The translations under genes and the position numbers were made by a program. Below are positions 1-8,384 of a stretch of DNA of 64,000 nucleotides, piece by piece (the first letter of the stretch is position 1; every line of letters starts with the position of its first letter). The DNA comes from Mycolicibacterium phocaicum (GTDB taxonomy: Bacteria; Actinomycetota; Actinomycetes; Mycobacteriales; Mycobacteriaceae). Below the pieces are notes generated by a model. It had not been told where the DNA came from. It saw nothing but the letters and a program-made list of their open reading frames with translations, and searched no databases. The stretch lies in the NCBI RefSeq assembly GCF_010731115.1, contig NZ_AP022616.1, forward strand, positions 3,410,001-3,474,000, written 5' to 3'.

Positions 1-72
1 GGGCTGATCGGATTCCGGCAGGCGCGGGCCACCTCGTCGGCACCCACGCGCGCCCGACGATTCGTCAACTAG
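1..72 (+). CDS. possible 3' end of an upstream gene (partial)
   Basis: The first frame is open from the window edge to a TAG at 70-72, giving 23 residues that end in RRFVN. This could be the C-terminus of a gene starting outside the window or simply chance in high-G+C DNA. I recognise no motif. About 115 bases separate it from the next start. Confidence 0.25.
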   Translation, partial: GLIGFRQARATSSAPTRARRFVN

Positions 73-189
73 GTCTGTACCTGCCGGCAGCACAAGATTT
101 CGGCCGAGCGCTCCCCCGGATGGCCGCCGAACGGGAAGAATTGGGCTCGACCGGAATAACCCGGCTTCCTCAATCCGTTGGGAATCGAC

Positions 190-609
190 GTGACCGAACA
201 TGAACTGAGCCCCACCGACTGGGTGCGCAAGCAGACCGAACAGATTCTGGCGCAGGGCACCACCGATGGTGTGCAGATCCTCGATCGGCCGGTGGTCCTG
301 TTCACCACCACCGGAGCCAAGTCCGGCAAGAAGCGTCTCGTGCCGCTGATGCGCGTCGAGCACAACGGTCGTTACGCCCTGGTGGCCTCCAAGGGCGGTG
401 CCCCCGAGCACCCGTCGTGGTACCACAACGTCAAGGCCAACCCGCAGATCACAGCGCAGGATGGCGACAAGGTCATGGAGCTGACGACACGTGAGCTCGA
501 GGGTGACGAACGGCAGGAGTGGTGGGACCGGGCCGTCGAGGCCTACCCGCCCTACGCCGAATACCAGACCAAGACCGACCGCCTGATCCCGGTCTTCATC
601 GCCGAATAG
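190..609 (+). CDS. deazaflavin (F420)-dependent nitroreductase family protein
   Basis: A 139-residue protein of the Ddn-like F420/split-beta-barrel family. These proteins bind the deazaflavin F420 and reduce quinones or nitro compounds, often at the membrane. The family signature is easy to see: a core strand reading FTTTGAKSGKKRLVPLM, then ASKGGAPEHPSWYHN at about residues 65-80, then a C-terminal YPPYAEYQTKTDR segment. Length is typical. I chose the GTG at 190, which gives the usual short polar N-terminus (MTEHELSPTDWVRKQ); a TTG at 178 is also in frame. Neither has a clear ribosome binding site. Its last 14 bases overlap the 3' end of the convergent tetR gene. The substrate cannot be told from sequence. 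Confidence 0.85.
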   Translation: MTEHELSPTDWVRKQTEQILAQGTTDGVQILDRPVVLFTTTGAKSGKKRLVPLMRVEHNGRYALVASKGGAPEHPSWYHNVKANPQITAQDGDKVMELTTRELEGDERQEWWDRAVEAYPPYAEYQTKTDRLIPVFIAE

Positions 610-1177
610 CGTCCGGCTCCACCGCCGGAAGCAGCCGCCGCGCGGACTGCAACAAGATGCGGTGGAGTTCGCCGTCGGGGATGTCCTGTAGGTCGGGATC
701 CATCGCGCTGCCGTAGACGCCCGAGGTGACCAGCGACATGGTCACCCGGGTTTCGGTATCTGCGCCGTCCATTCCGAGCACCCGGCGCAGGCGCTGGTTG
801 ATGGCGCTGCACTCTTCGTGCGAGTTCACCAGGGTGTCGATGGCCGGGTCGCGATAGAACACCGCCGTCACCCGCCGGTGCCGAACCGCGAGCTCGACGA
901 ACCCGGCGATCGCGGCTTCCTGGCGGGCCGGCCCGCTCCCCTCGGCCTCGATCGCGGTGGCCAGCTGATCGAGGTCTGCGAACACCGGCCGGATCACGGC
1001 CAGGACGATGTCGTCCTTCGAGTGGAACTGGTAGTACACGGAAGCCTTGCTGACCCCGAGATGATCGGCGATCATCTGCAGCGATGTGCCGTTCACGCCG
1101 TGGTCCGCAAACAACGCCAGGGCGGCGTCGATCACCCGCGCACGCGCCGATCCGCGTGGCCCCACCGATTTGGCCAA
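596..1177 (-). CDS. TetR-family transcriptional regulator, likely repressor of mmpS-mmpL
   Basis: A 193-residue TetR/AcrR protein. The N-terminal helix-turn-helix is clear (GTSLQMIADHLGVSKASVYYQF, residues about 30-51), followed by an all-helical ligand and dimerisation domain with no recognisable specificity motif. It starts at a TTG with GGGAG six bases upstream. The gene is divergent from mmpS-mmpL across 304 bases that contain a readable promoter and two inverted repeats. TetR regulators next to MmpS5/MmpL5-type pumps usually repress them and are a route to drug resistance when lost, so the same role is inferred here. The ligand is unknown. Confidence 0.9.
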   Translation of the reverse strand: MAKSVGPRGSARARVIDAALALFADHGVNGTSLQMIADHLGVSKASVYYQFHSKDDIVLAVIRPVFADLDQLATAIEAEGSGPARQEAAIAGFVELAVRHRRVTAVFYRDPAIDTLVNSHEECSAINQRLRRVLGMDGADTETRVTMSLVTSGVYGSAMDPDLQDIPDGELHRILLQSARRLLPAVEPDAIRR

Positions 1178-1311
1178 TCCTCGCTCCCTGTTCGCCGACC
1201 ACCCCTGGCGGTCGTCGTGTAGCCGCGGTCACCGCTGTCGCAGCGACGTCACGTGCGTCACAGGCAAGGCCCCGATGTGGGCACCGACCTGCATCAATCA
1301 ATTCGCTTAAC

Positions 1312-1340
1312 TTGTCTAAGTTTACCTTGGTGGATACGCT
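1312..1340 (+). promoter_or_regulatory. predicted sigma-70-type promoter of mmpS-mmpL
   Basis: TTGTCT at 1312-1317 and TACGCT at 1335-1340 are separated by exactly 17 bases, a standard -35/-10 arrangement for the mycobacterial housekeeping sigma factor (-10 consensus TANNNT). Transcription would start near 1347, inside the palindrome at 1344-1359. The 5' leader would be about 115-135 bases. Confidence 0.5.
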
Positions 1341-1343
1341 GAG

Positions 1344-1359
1344 TCTGCCGATCGGCAGA
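1344..1359. promoter_or_regulatory. perfect 16-bp palindrome, probable TetR operator
   Basis: TCTGCCGATCGGCAGA is a perfect palindrome. It lies directly over the predicted start of transcription for mmpS, a position where a bound TetR dimer would block initiation. A second imperfect repeat with 5-base arms (AACTT...AAGTT, 1309-1322) overlaps the predicted -35 box. Binding by the adjacent TetR is an inference. Confidence 0.55.
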
Positions 1360-1461
1360 TTGAAATGTGACACCTGTGGGCGCCGCACAAACGGTACGCA
1401 GCGTCCCAGGTCACAGGGTCCGCCGAGGTATGTCGAGCAATCGAAGGACGGGGAGGTCAGC

Positions 1462-1485
1462 ATGACCAAGGAGATCGCCGCGTGA
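1462..1485 (+). CDS. 7-codon leader reading frame overlapping the mmpS start
   Basis: ATG at 1462 opens a frame encoding MTKEIAA and stopping at 1483-1485. Its TGA overlaps the GTG start of mmpS (GTGA). A strong GGGGAGG (about 1450-1456) is spaced correctly for this ATG, whereas the mmpS GTG has only AAGGAG inside the leader. Ribosomes finishing the leader could restart at mmpS, coupling the two. It may instead be incidental. Confidence 0.35.
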   Translation: MTKEIAA

Positions 1486-1916
1486 TCGGCAATGCGATCA
1501 AGAAGGCGTGGATCCCGTTGCTGATCCTCGCCGTGGCCCTCGTCGCCGGTTTCACCGTGCAGCGCGTGCGCACCTACTTCGGCCAGAACCCCGTCATCGT
1601 CACCCCGCGCAACTTCGCCGACGACGCCAAACCGTTCAAGCCCAAGGTCGTCACCTACGAGATCACCGGCGAACCCGGCGCCTACGCCGACATCAACTAC
1701 CTCGACCTGGACGCCAAGCCCCAGCGCGTCGATCACGCGATGCTGCCCTGGAAACTCGTCCTGTCCACCACCGCGCCGGCGGCTTCCCCCAACATCGTCG
1801 CCCAGGGCGACGGTGACTCCATCACCTGCACCGTCCACGTCGACGACGAACTCAAAGACACCCGAACCTCCACGGGCGTCCACGCCCAGACCTTCTGCCT
1901 GGTGAAATCTGCATGA
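1482..1916 (+). CDS. MmpS-family membrane accessory protein
   Basis: A 144-residue MmpS protein: a short cytoplasmic N-terminus, one membrane helix (about residues 10-26, [15 protein letters not shown]) and a periplasmic beta-rich domain. The hallmark [20 protein letters not shown] segment is present near residues 53-72, and the protein ends with the usual [11 protein letters not shown] tail. MmpS proteins assist the paired MmpL transporter; MmpS4/S5 support siderophore export and drug efflux. The GTG start overlaps the stop of a 7-codon leader, and the stop overlaps the mmpL start (ATGA), so the pair is translationally coupled. Expression is probably controlled by the divergent TetR. Confidence 0.92.
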   Translation: MIGNAIKKAWIPLLILAVALVAGFTVQRVRTYFGQNPVIVTPRNFADDAKPFKPKVVTYEITGEPGAYADINYLDLDAKPQRVDHAMLPWKLVLSTTAPAASPNIVAQGDGDSITCTVHVDDELKDTRTSTGVHAQTFCLVKSA

Positions 1917-4807
1917 GCAACCACAGCCTCGACACTCCGACGGACTCGTTCCCCAAGGCCGGGCAGCCGCCGCACCGGCCGCTGATCCCCCGTCTGATCC
2001 GCACGCTCGCGATCCCGGTCATCCTGGCCTGGATCGGCATCGTCGTCATGCTCAGCACGATCGTGCCGGGGCTCGACGAGGTCGGCAAGATGCGATCGGT
2101 CTCGATGTCGCCGCACGACGCGCCCTCGATGATCGCGATGAAGCAGGTCGGTTCCGACTTCAAGGAATTCGACTCCGACAGCTCGGCCATGGTGGTGCTG
2201 GAAGGGCAGGAGCCGCTCGACGCCGCCGCCCACGCGTACTACGACCAGATCGTCGCCAAGCTCCAGGCCGACACCGCGCACGTCGAGCACGTGCAGGACT
2301 TCTGGAGCGACCCGCTGACCGCGTCGGGCTCCCAGAGCGCGGACGGCAAGTCCGCCTACGTGCAGGTCTACCTGCGCGGTAACCAGGGCGAATCGCTCGC
2401 CAACGAGTCCGTCGAGACCGTCGACAAGATCCTCAAGAGCATCCCCGCTCCCCCGGGCGTCAAGAGCTACGTCACCGGCGCGGCCGCCCAGGCGTCCGAC
2501 ATGAACGTCGCCGGCGACCGCAGTTTGAAGATCATGGAGGCCGTTTCGTTCGCGGTCATCATCATCATGCTGCTGCTGGTGTACCGGTCGATCGTCACGG
2601 TGCTGATCGAGCTGTTCATCGTGATGGTGCTGGTGGGCGCGGCGCGCGGCCTGGTCGCCGTGCTCGGTTACTACAAGGTCATCGGCCTCTCGACGTTCGC
2701 CACCAACCTGTTGCCGATGCTGGCCATCGCTGCGGCCACCGACTACGCCATCTTCCTGATCGGGCGGTATCAGGAGGCGCGCACCGCGGGGATGGACAAA
2801 GACGACGCCTACTACGACATGTATCACGGCACGGCGCACGTCATTCTCGGTTCGGGTCTGACGATCGCCGGCGCGACGTACTGCCTGCACTTCACGCGGC
2901 TGCCGTACTTCCAGACGCTGGGCATCCCGCTGGCCATCGGCATGGTCACCGTGGTGTTGGCCGCGCTGTCGCTCGGCCCGGCCCTCATCACCGTGGTCAC
3001 CAAGTGGGGCAAGACGCTCGAGCCGAAGCGCGCGATGCGCGTGCGCGGCTGGCGCAAGATCGGCGCGGCGATCACGCGCTGGCCAGGCCCGATCCTGGTC
3101 GCCACCATCGCGGTGGCACTGGTCGGCCTGCTGGCGATCCCCGGCTACAAGACGAGCTACGACGATCGCCAGTACATGCCCGCGGACCTCACGTCCAACG
3201 AGGGCTATGCGGCCGCCACCCGGCACTTCTCGCCGGCCCGCATGAACCCTGATCTGCTGCTGGTCCAGACCGACCACGACCTGCGTAACCCGGCGGACTT
3301 CCTCGTGATCAACAAGATCGCGAAAGCCGTTGTGGCCGTTCCCGGTATCGCTCAGGTGCAGGCCATCACCCGGCCCGAGGGCACGCCCATCGAGCACTCG
3401 ACCATCCCGTTCCAGCTGGGCATGCAGAGCACCACGCAGGTGATGAACCAGAAGTACCAGCAGGACATGATGGCCAACATGCTCAAGCAGGTCAACGACA
3501 TTCAGGTGAGCATCGACACCATGACCAAGATGCAGGCCATCACGGTCCAGATGTCGACCGTCATGGACAGCATGGTCGGCAAGATGCACGGCATGTTGTA
3601 CGACATCGAAGATCTGCGTAACCACATCTCCGATTTCGACGACTTCTTCCGGCCGATCCGCAACTACCTGTACTGGGAACCGCACTGCTACGACATCCCG
3701 GTCTGCTGGTCCATGCGGTCGGTGTTCGACACCCTCGACGGCATCGACACCATGACGGACGACTTCCAGACCGTCATCCCCGACATGGACAAGATGTCCG
3801 CGCTGACGAAGCAGATGGTTCAGGTCATGCCCCCGCAGATCGAGACCATGAAGAACATGAAGAAGTACATGCAGATGATGTACGCCACCCAGAAGGGGCA
3901 GCTGGATCAGCAGGCCGAGGGCCAGAAGAACTCCAGCGCCATGGGTGAGGCCTTCGACAAGTCGAAGAACGACGACTCGTTCTACCTGCCGCCGGAGGCC
4001 TTCGACAGTGCGGACTTCAAGCGCGGCATGAAGAACTTCATCTCGCCCGACGGCAAGTCGGTGCGGTTCATCGTGCAGCACGAGGGCAATCCGCTTACGC
4101 CCGAAGGCATCTCGCACATCGACTCGATCAAGCTGGCCGCCAAGGAAGCGATCAAGGGCACCCCGCTGGAGGGCTCCAAGATCTACCTGGCCGGTAGCGC
4201 AGCGACGTTCCGCGATATGGCCGAGGGTTCGGACTACGACCTGATGATCGCCGGAATCTCTGCTCTCGCACTGATTTTCGTCATCATGCTGATCATCACG
4301 CGAGCCGTGGTGGCCGCTGCGGTGATCGTGGCGACGGTGGCGATATCCCTGGGTGCGTCGCTGGGTATGTCGATCCTCATCTGGCAGTACCTGATCGGCC
4401 TGCCACTGCACTGGATGGTGATACCGATGTCGGTGATCATCCTGCTGGCCGTCGGTGCGGACTACAACCTGCTCCTGGTGGCCCGGTTCAAGGAGGAGAT
4501 CCAGGCAGGCCTCAACACCGGCATCATCCGCGCCATGGGCAGCACCGGCTCGGTGGTCACCAACGCCGGCCTGGTCTTCGCCTTCACCATGTCGTCGATG
4601 ATCATCAGCGAGCTGCGCATCATCGGCCAGGTGGGCACCACGATCGGCCTGGGCCTACTGTTCGACACCCTGGTCGTCCGGTCGTTCATGATGCCGTCGA
4701 TCGCCGCCCTCATGGGCAAGTGGTTCTGGTGGCCGCAGATCGTGCGTCAGCGGCCGAAGCCGGTACCGTGGCCGACCCCCGCCGAGAAGGTCGACGCGAC
4801 CGTCTGA
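1913..4807 (+). CDS. MmpL-family RND transporter (MmpL4/MmpL5 type)
   Basis: A 964-residue RND-superfamily transporter with 11-12 membrane helices. The proton-relay Asp-Tyr pairs are visible in the two repeats ([12 protein letters not shown] in the first, [12 protein letters not shown] in the second). The second periplasmic loop is expanded into a long methionine-rich coiled-coil region (about residues 510-690) with the Cys pair in HCYDIPVCW. That insert is typical of MmpL4/MmpL5, which work with an MmpS partner to export carboxymycobactin-type siderophores and expel drugs such as azoles, clofazimine and bedaquiline. Overlap with mmpS by 4 bases and the adjacent TetR gene support an inducible efflux role. 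The actual substrate is not readable. Confidence 0.93.
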   Translation: MSNHSLDTPTDSFPKAGQPPHRPLIPRLIRTLAIPVILAWIGIVVMLSTIVPGLDEVGKMRSVSMSPHDAPSMIAMKQVGSDFKEFDSDSSAMVVLEGQEPLDAAAHAYYDQIVAKLQADTAHVEHVQDFWSDPLTASGSQSADGKSAYVQVYLRGNQGESLANESVETVDKILKSIPAPPGVKSYVTGAAAQASDMNVAGDRSLKIMEAVSFAVIIIMLLLVYRSIVTVLIELFIVMVLVGAARGLVAVLGYYKVIGLSTFATNLLPMLAIAAATDYAIFLIGRYQEARTAGMDKDDAYYDMYHGTAHVILGSGLTIAGATYCLHFTRLPYFQTLGIPLAIGMVTVVLAALSLGPALITVVTKWGKTLEPKRAMRVRGWRKIGAAITRWPGPILVATIAVALVGLLAIPGYKTSYDDRQYMPADLTSNEGYAAATRHFSPARMNPDLLLVQTDHDLRNPADFLVINKIAKAVVAVPGIAQVQAITRPEGTPIEHSTIPFQLGMQSTTQVMNQKYQQDMMANMLKQVNDIQVSIDTMTKMQAITVQMSTVMDSMVGKMHGMLYDIEDLRNHISDFDDFFRPIRNYLYWEPHCYDIPVCWSMRSVFDTLDGIDTMTDDFQTVIPDMDKMSALTKQMVQVMPPQIETMKNMKKYMQMMYATQKGQLDQQAEGQKNSSAMGEAFDKSKNDDSFYLPPEAFDSADFKRGMKNFISPDGKSVRFIVQHEGNPLTPEGISHIDSIKLAAKEAIKGTPLEGSKIYLAGSAATFRDMAEGSDYDLMIAGISALALIFVIMLIITRAVVAAAVIVATVAISLGASLGMSILIWQYLIGLPLHWMVIPMSVIILLAVGADYNLLLVARFKEEIQAGLNTGIIRAMGSTGSVVTNAGLVFAFTMSSMIISELRIIGQVGTTIGLGLLFDTLVVRSFMMPSIAALMGKWFWWPQIVRQRPKPVPWPTPAEKVDATV

Positions 4808-4824
4808 CCCGTCGTAACCGAAAG

Positions 4825-4859
4825 CGCCGCTCTGAGATCATCTCTCAGCGCGGCGTTTT
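4825..4859 (+). terminator. rho-independent terminator of mmpS-mmpL
   Basis: Arms 4825-4837 and 4843-4855 pair over 13 bases with one mismatch around a 5-base loop, and TTTT follows at 4856-4859. It lies 18 bases after the mmpL stop. Confidence 0.85.
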
Positions 4860-5158
4860 CGCCTGCGCGTAGGCCTCGACCTTCTGCATCAACGCAGTCT
4901 CAACTGCGAAAGGGAATTCCGACCACGTGCTCGGCGCACGCGACCCGTCGAAGGCATGGCGGGATACGTCGTTTCAATCGCCGAGCGCCGGCGTGGTCCC
5001 GGTTGAAGCCAGGGACCTTTCCAGAACCCCAGCGGTCCCTGGGTTCAATCGCCGGCTCAGATTGCCGTCACGATTGAACTCACGCACTACGCGCCCACAC
5101 ATCGCGGGGGCGTCCCGATTGTGGGCGCGACGCAGCACACGCGAATACTCTTTCACGC
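4860..5158. repeat. non-coding region with an imperfect inverted repeat
   Basis: Open frames here have no recognisable content. Arms 5001-5017 and 5034-5050 pair in 15 of 17 positions around a 16-base loop. The element TTCAATCGCCG occurs near 4976 and again near 5044, and GATTGAAC recurs near 5071 on the same strand. The role is unknown. A structured RNA or a degenerate small repeat are both possible. Confidence 0.4.
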
Positions 5159-5204
5159 AAAATGCCCGCCTCGGTGCGACGAGGTTGTCGCACCGAGGCG
5201 GGCA
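5159..5204 (-). terminator. strong minus-strand terminator
   Basis: A perfect 18-bp stem (5163-5180 with 5187-5204) with a 6-base loop is followed on the minus strand by TTTT (complement of 5159-5162). It lies 78 bases downstream of the small minus-strand gene ending at 5282, which supports that gene being real. Confidence 0.85.
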
Positions 5205-5281
5205 CAAGCGTGAGTACGGGTTGGAATGGCGGGGCGGCCGAGCCCCAGGCAGCACCGCGCGGGCGCTACCGACCTACGGAA

Positions 5282-5506
5282 TCAGGCGCCGAAGCCGCGG
5301 CCCGTGGACCACGCGAACACCGCATGGGCCGCCGAACCGGACAGCTGGTGGATTTCGGCCTCCGTGCCACCGAGTTCGCGGATGCGGTCGGCGAAGGTCG
5401 ACTCGATGATGCCCGAACACGTCGACAGCAACTCCATCAACGATGCGTCCGCCGCCGGCGGCTGTGCCGACTCGAACTGGTTCGGCAAATGCGCTACTGC
5501 TCCCAC
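5282..5506 (-). CDS. small conserved-looking protein of unknown function
   Basis: A 74-residue acidic to neutral protein with no signal peptide or membrane segment. It reads like a short helical protein (SLMELLSTCSGIIESTF ... GTEAEIHQLSGSAAHAVFAW). I chose the GTG at 5506 because AGGAG (complement of 5512-5516) lies five bases before it; a GTG at 5512 and a TTG at 5524 are alternatives. A strong terminator follows. I do not recognise the family. The size and helix-rich look recall small ESX-associated proteins, but no WxG or PE motif is visible, so I do not assign it there. Confidence 0.55.
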   Translation of the reverse strand: MGAVAHLPNQFESAQPPAADASLMELLSTCSGIIESTFADRIRELGGTEAEIHQLSGSAAHAVFAWSTGRGFGA

Positions 5507-5667
5507 GACCACTCCTGACCTCAAACTGATATTTCCAGCTATCTAATTTTATCGGCTAAGTACCGGTCGTGACTAGGCCTTTTGCCGTGACACTGACCAG
5601 TGTACCTAATGCACTGTGGTGTGCGTCACATCGACGCGACCGAGATTCAAGATTGATCGCATCGTTA

Positions 5668-6510
5668 TCACCATTGGTCCCACGGCACACTCCAGTCGCC
5701 GTTCTGCCACAACTGCAGGGGCTTGCCGCCGGTGTTCCGCACCTCGACCACGTCGCCCGGCACGGAGAAGTTGTAGAACCACTGCGCGTTGTCGTGGTTC
5801 AGGTTCAGGCAGCCGTGACTGGTGTTGGTGTTGCCCTGGGCCCACACCGTCGCGTCGAGCTGATGCAGGTACACGCCATCGGTACTGACGCGCACGGCGT
5901 ACGGGATGGTCTCCTTGTACCCGAGGTGGTTGTTGATCGGCAGACCGTACGTCGACGAATCCATGACGACCGGATTGCTCTTGTCGAGCACGGTGTAAAC
6001 CCCCGGTTGGGTCCAGAAGCTCAGCGTCTTGCCGTTGACGGTTTCGGTGCCGCCGCGCCCCATCGAGGTCGGCATCGTCTTCACCAGCGCGCCACCGTCG
6101 TACACGCTGACCTTCTTGGTCGCGTCGTCGGCGATCGACACATGGGAGGCGCCGATGGTGAACGTCGGGCCTCCGGCCACCGACACCACGGTGCCCGGTG
6201 CCCAGTACTGCGGCGGACGCCAGTGCGCGGTCGTGTTGTTCACCCAGTGCCAGGACCCGGTCACCGGCGGGTTCGCCGTCACCACCAGATCCCGCGCGGC
6301 GGCAGCCTCGTCGACCGGCGCGGCGAAGTGCGCGACGATCACCGTGCCGACGCCGTAGGTGGCGCCGTCACGGATGGGCGCCCCGGAGGTCATGGTGAAC
6401 GAGACCGGCGGCGGCCCCGGCGGGGGCGCATCGTCGTCTGCAGATGCCACCGCGGTGGGGACGAGAAGGACCGTGGACATTGCTATTACCAGTGCGCGTG
6501 CCGCCAACAT
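5668..6510 (-). CDS. L,D-transpeptidase (YkuD domain), secreted
   Basis: A 280-residue exported peptidoglycan cross-linking enzyme that forms 3-3 bonds between meso-diaminopimelate residues. It has a signal peptide (MLAARALVIAMSTVLLVPTA, then VASADDD), an Ig-like domain (about 40-125) and a YkuD catalytic domain (about 130-255) with the signature SHGCLNLN; the nucleophile is Cys234, preceded by His232. Length is at the short end for mycobacterial Ldt enzymes. An ATG at 6534 is in frame, but I prefer the ATG at 6510: it begins the signal peptide cleanly, and TACTGT lies six bases before it, so the transcript is probably leaderless. Beta-lactams of the carbapenem class inhibit this family. Confidence 0.93.
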   Translation of the reverse strand: MLAARALVIAMSTVLLVPTAVASADDDAPPPGPPPVSFTMTSGAPIRDGATYGVGTVIVAHFAAPVDEAAAARDLVVTANPPVTGSWHWVNNTTAHWRPPQYWAPGTVVSVAGGPTFTIGASHVSIADDATKKVSVYDGGALVKTMPTSMGRGGTETVNGKTLSFWTQPGVYTVLDKSNPVVMDSSTYGLPINNHLGYKETIPYAVRVSTDGVYLHQLDATVWAQGNTNTSHGCLNLNHDNAQWFYNFSVPGDVVEVRNTGGKPLQLWQNGDWSVPWDQW

Positions 6511-6516
6511 GCGGTC

Positions 6517-6522
6517 ACAGTA
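6517..6522 (-). promoter_or_regulatory. -10 box of the L,D-transpeptidase gene, leaderless start
   Basis: TACTGT on the minus strand fits the mycobacterial TANNNT -10 consensus and ends six bases before the ATG at 6510, placing transcription start at or next to the start codon. Confidence 0.5.
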
Positions 6523-6716
6523 CCGATGCTCCATTCGTCACCCCCTCTCCGGTGAATCCTTCGATGTGCCAGCAACATTAGGGACGGGTACTGAGGGCGG
6601 CTTAGTCTGCGCCTAAGAATCGGCTGAGTGCGCCGGTAACGCGCGCCACACCGCCGCCAGGGCCGCACCGACCGTCACAATCCGTTGCGGTTCAATGCGA
6701 ACCGTGGGCGTTCCCC

Positions 6717-6722
6717 TAGCAT
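6717..6722 (+). promoter_or_regulatory. -10 box of the patatin gene, leaderless start
   Basis: TAGCAT ends eight bases before the ATG at 6731, so transcription would begin at 6730 or 6731. This argues against the upstream in-frame ATG at 6695. Confidence 0.4.
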
Positions 6723-6730
6723 CGTCACCA

Positions 6731-7789
6731 ATGGCGCACAGGCCCGACGACTCCCCCGCGGTCCCGGTCAAGACCGCCGATCTGGTGCTGTCGGGAGGCG
6801 GCGTCAAGGCCATCGGATTGGTCGGCTCCGTCGTCGCGCTCGGCGACGCGGGTTACCACGTCGGCCGGGTCTCCGGCACATCGGCCGGCTCCCTGGTGGG
6901 CGCCGTCATCGCCGCCGCGAACCGGCGTCAGCCGGCCGGATGCCAACTCGGTGGTGACCAGCTCCGGGAGCTGGCGATGTCCCTGCCCTACCGCACATTC
7001 CTGGATCCCGTTGGCACCACCCGAATCCCGGTGCTGGGCAAGTACTGGACCGCCTTCCACGGCCAGGGGATGTACCGGGGCGACGCCATTCACGACTGGG
7101 TCGACGGCGAGCTGCGGAACCTGGGCGTGCGTACCTTCGGCGATCTGGCGCTCGACGACCGCGAGCTGCCGCCGGAGCAGCGCTATCGCCTGGTCGTCAC
7201 GGTCGCCGACATCACCCGCGGCACACTCGTCCGGCTGCCGTGGGACTACCGCCGGATGTACGGCCTCGACCCCGACGAGCAGTCCGTCGCGGACGCGGTC
7301 AGCGCGTCCATGGCCATCCCGTTCTTCTTCCGCCCCGTCACCATCACCAGCGCCTCGGGCACGACGTCGACGCTGATCGACGGCGGACTGCTGTCGAATT
7401 TCCCGATGTACTCGCTGGACCGCACCGACGGCAAGGTCCCGCGCTGGCCCAGCTTCGGCATCACCGTGACGGCCCAGCGACCGGCTCAGGGTGACGGCGA
7501 CCCGAGCCCAGGGCTGGCGCCGGTGATCGATCTGCCCGGCGCTCCGCGCCTCCTGGAGAATCTCATCAACACCGCATTGCTCGGTCACGACCAGACTTAT
7601 CTCCGACAGCCATCGGTCGCGGCGCGCACGATAGTGGTCGACGCGGCCGGCATCGGGTATCTGAATTTCGACATTTCCCAGGCCGATCGGAAGCGGCTTT
7701 ATGACAACGGCTACGCCGCCGCAAACGAATTCCTGAATACCTGGGACTGGCCCGCTTACCTACACCGATTTCACGCGGGTTCAGCGTGA
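6731..7789 (+). CDS. patatin-like phospholipase
   Basis: A 352-residue patatin-domain acyl hydrolase. The oxyanion motif SGGGVKAIG is at about residues 20-28, the nucleophile elbow GTSAGS has Ser51, and the catalytic dyad Asp217 lies in DGGLLSNFP. These enzymes hydrolyse acyl esters of phospholipids or other lipids; the substrate is unknown. No signal peptide or membrane segment is visible, so it is probably cytosolic. If the upstream ATG at 6695 were used the protein would gain 12 residues; I prefer 6731 because of the leaderless -10 box. It converges on a DUF732 gene with 14 bases between stops. Confidence 0.88.
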   Translation: MAHRPDDSPAVPVKTADLVLSGGGVKAIGLVGSVVALGDAGYHVGRVSGTSAGSLVGAVIAAANRRQPAGCQLGGDQLRELAMSLPYRTFLDPVGTTRIPVLGKYWTAFHGQGMYRGDAIHDWVDGELRNLGVRTFGDLALDDRELPPEQRYRLVVTVADITRGTLVRLPWDYRRMYGLDPDEQSVADAVSASMAIPFFFRPVTITSASGTTSTLIDGGLLSNFPMYSLDRTDGKVPRWPSFGITVTAQRPAQGDGDPSPGLAPVIDLPGAPRLLENLINTALLGHDQTYLRQPSVAARTIVVDAAGIGYLNFDISQADRKRLYDNGYAAANEFLNTWDWPAYLHRFHAGSA

Positions 7790-7803
7790 ATTCAGGTGCC
7801 ATG

Positions 7804-8220
7804 TCAATAGCGGGGGCGGGGCACTCCGTCCGCGCCGATGTTCAGGCCGGGGCACAGGTGCACCATCGCCATGTCCATCACAAAAGTGGCGGAGGCCTTG
7901 TTCACCTTCAGGGACTTGGAGATGTCGTTCACGGCATCGCCCGTCGGCTGACCGGCGTACACGAACATGTTGCAGGTCAAGCGCCCGGTCTTGAGCAGAT
8001 CGGCATCGCTGCTCTGCATCCGGCCGTGCAGCTCGGTCAGATAGGCGAGCTCCGCGGCGTTGGCAGCGGCATTCGTCGGCACGCAGTCGAGCGGGTTGCC
8101 CCGTTCGGCGCACGCCGCCATCTGGCCCGTTCCGACATCAGCCGACGCGGGGGCAGAAATGCCTAGAACAGCCACCGCCAGAGCCGCCAACAACTGACCG
8201 GTGATCACACGCGCAGTCAT
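7804..8220 (-). CDS. DUF732-type secreted protein
   Basis: A 138-residue exported protein with a signal peptide (MTARVITGQLLAALAVAVLGISAPASA) and a mature domain resembling DUF732, a small helical domain common in mycobacterial secreted proteins. Four cysteines (CAERGNPLDC, LTCNMF, LCPGLN) could form two disulfides. GGGAGG upstream of the ATG supports the start. Function is unknown. No operon partner; it converges with the patatin gene. Confidence 0.75.
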   Translation of the reverse strand: MTARVITGQLLAALAVAVLGISAPASADVGTGQMAACAERGNPLDCVPTNAAANAAELAYLTELHGRMQSSDADLLKTGRLTCNMFVYAGQPTGDAVNDISKSLKVNKASATFVMDMAMVHLCPGLNIGADGVPRPRY

Positions 8221-8384
8221 CGCAACGACACCTCCCGACCGCCATATAAGACGCTTCCGTCAATTAATGCCCGGCACTGCCCCCGCAGCGTCCGTAACGG
8301 AATAATAAAGATTGTTCGGGCATTGCGATAACCGAACGGGAAATGAAGCTTTAACGACCTATGGCCGTAATACCGGCGAAACGG

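Larger units (their letters stand above)
1178..1481. other. divergent tetR / mmpS intergenic region
   Basis: This 304-base non-coding region holds the mmpS promoter, one perfect palindrome, one imperfect inverted repeat and a short leader reading frame just before mmpS, listed separately. I see no RNA gene in it. The tetR promoter must also lie here, but I cannot place it with confidence. Confidence 0.7.

Noticed and set aside
1733..4411. Minus-strand open frame across mmpL
   Set aside because: Antisense shadow of the transporter with low-complexity His/Asp/Arg composition.
4927..5409. Plus-strand open frame of 160 codons
   Set aside because: It spans two stem-loops and a terminator, has no ribosome binding site and has random-looking Arg-rich content.
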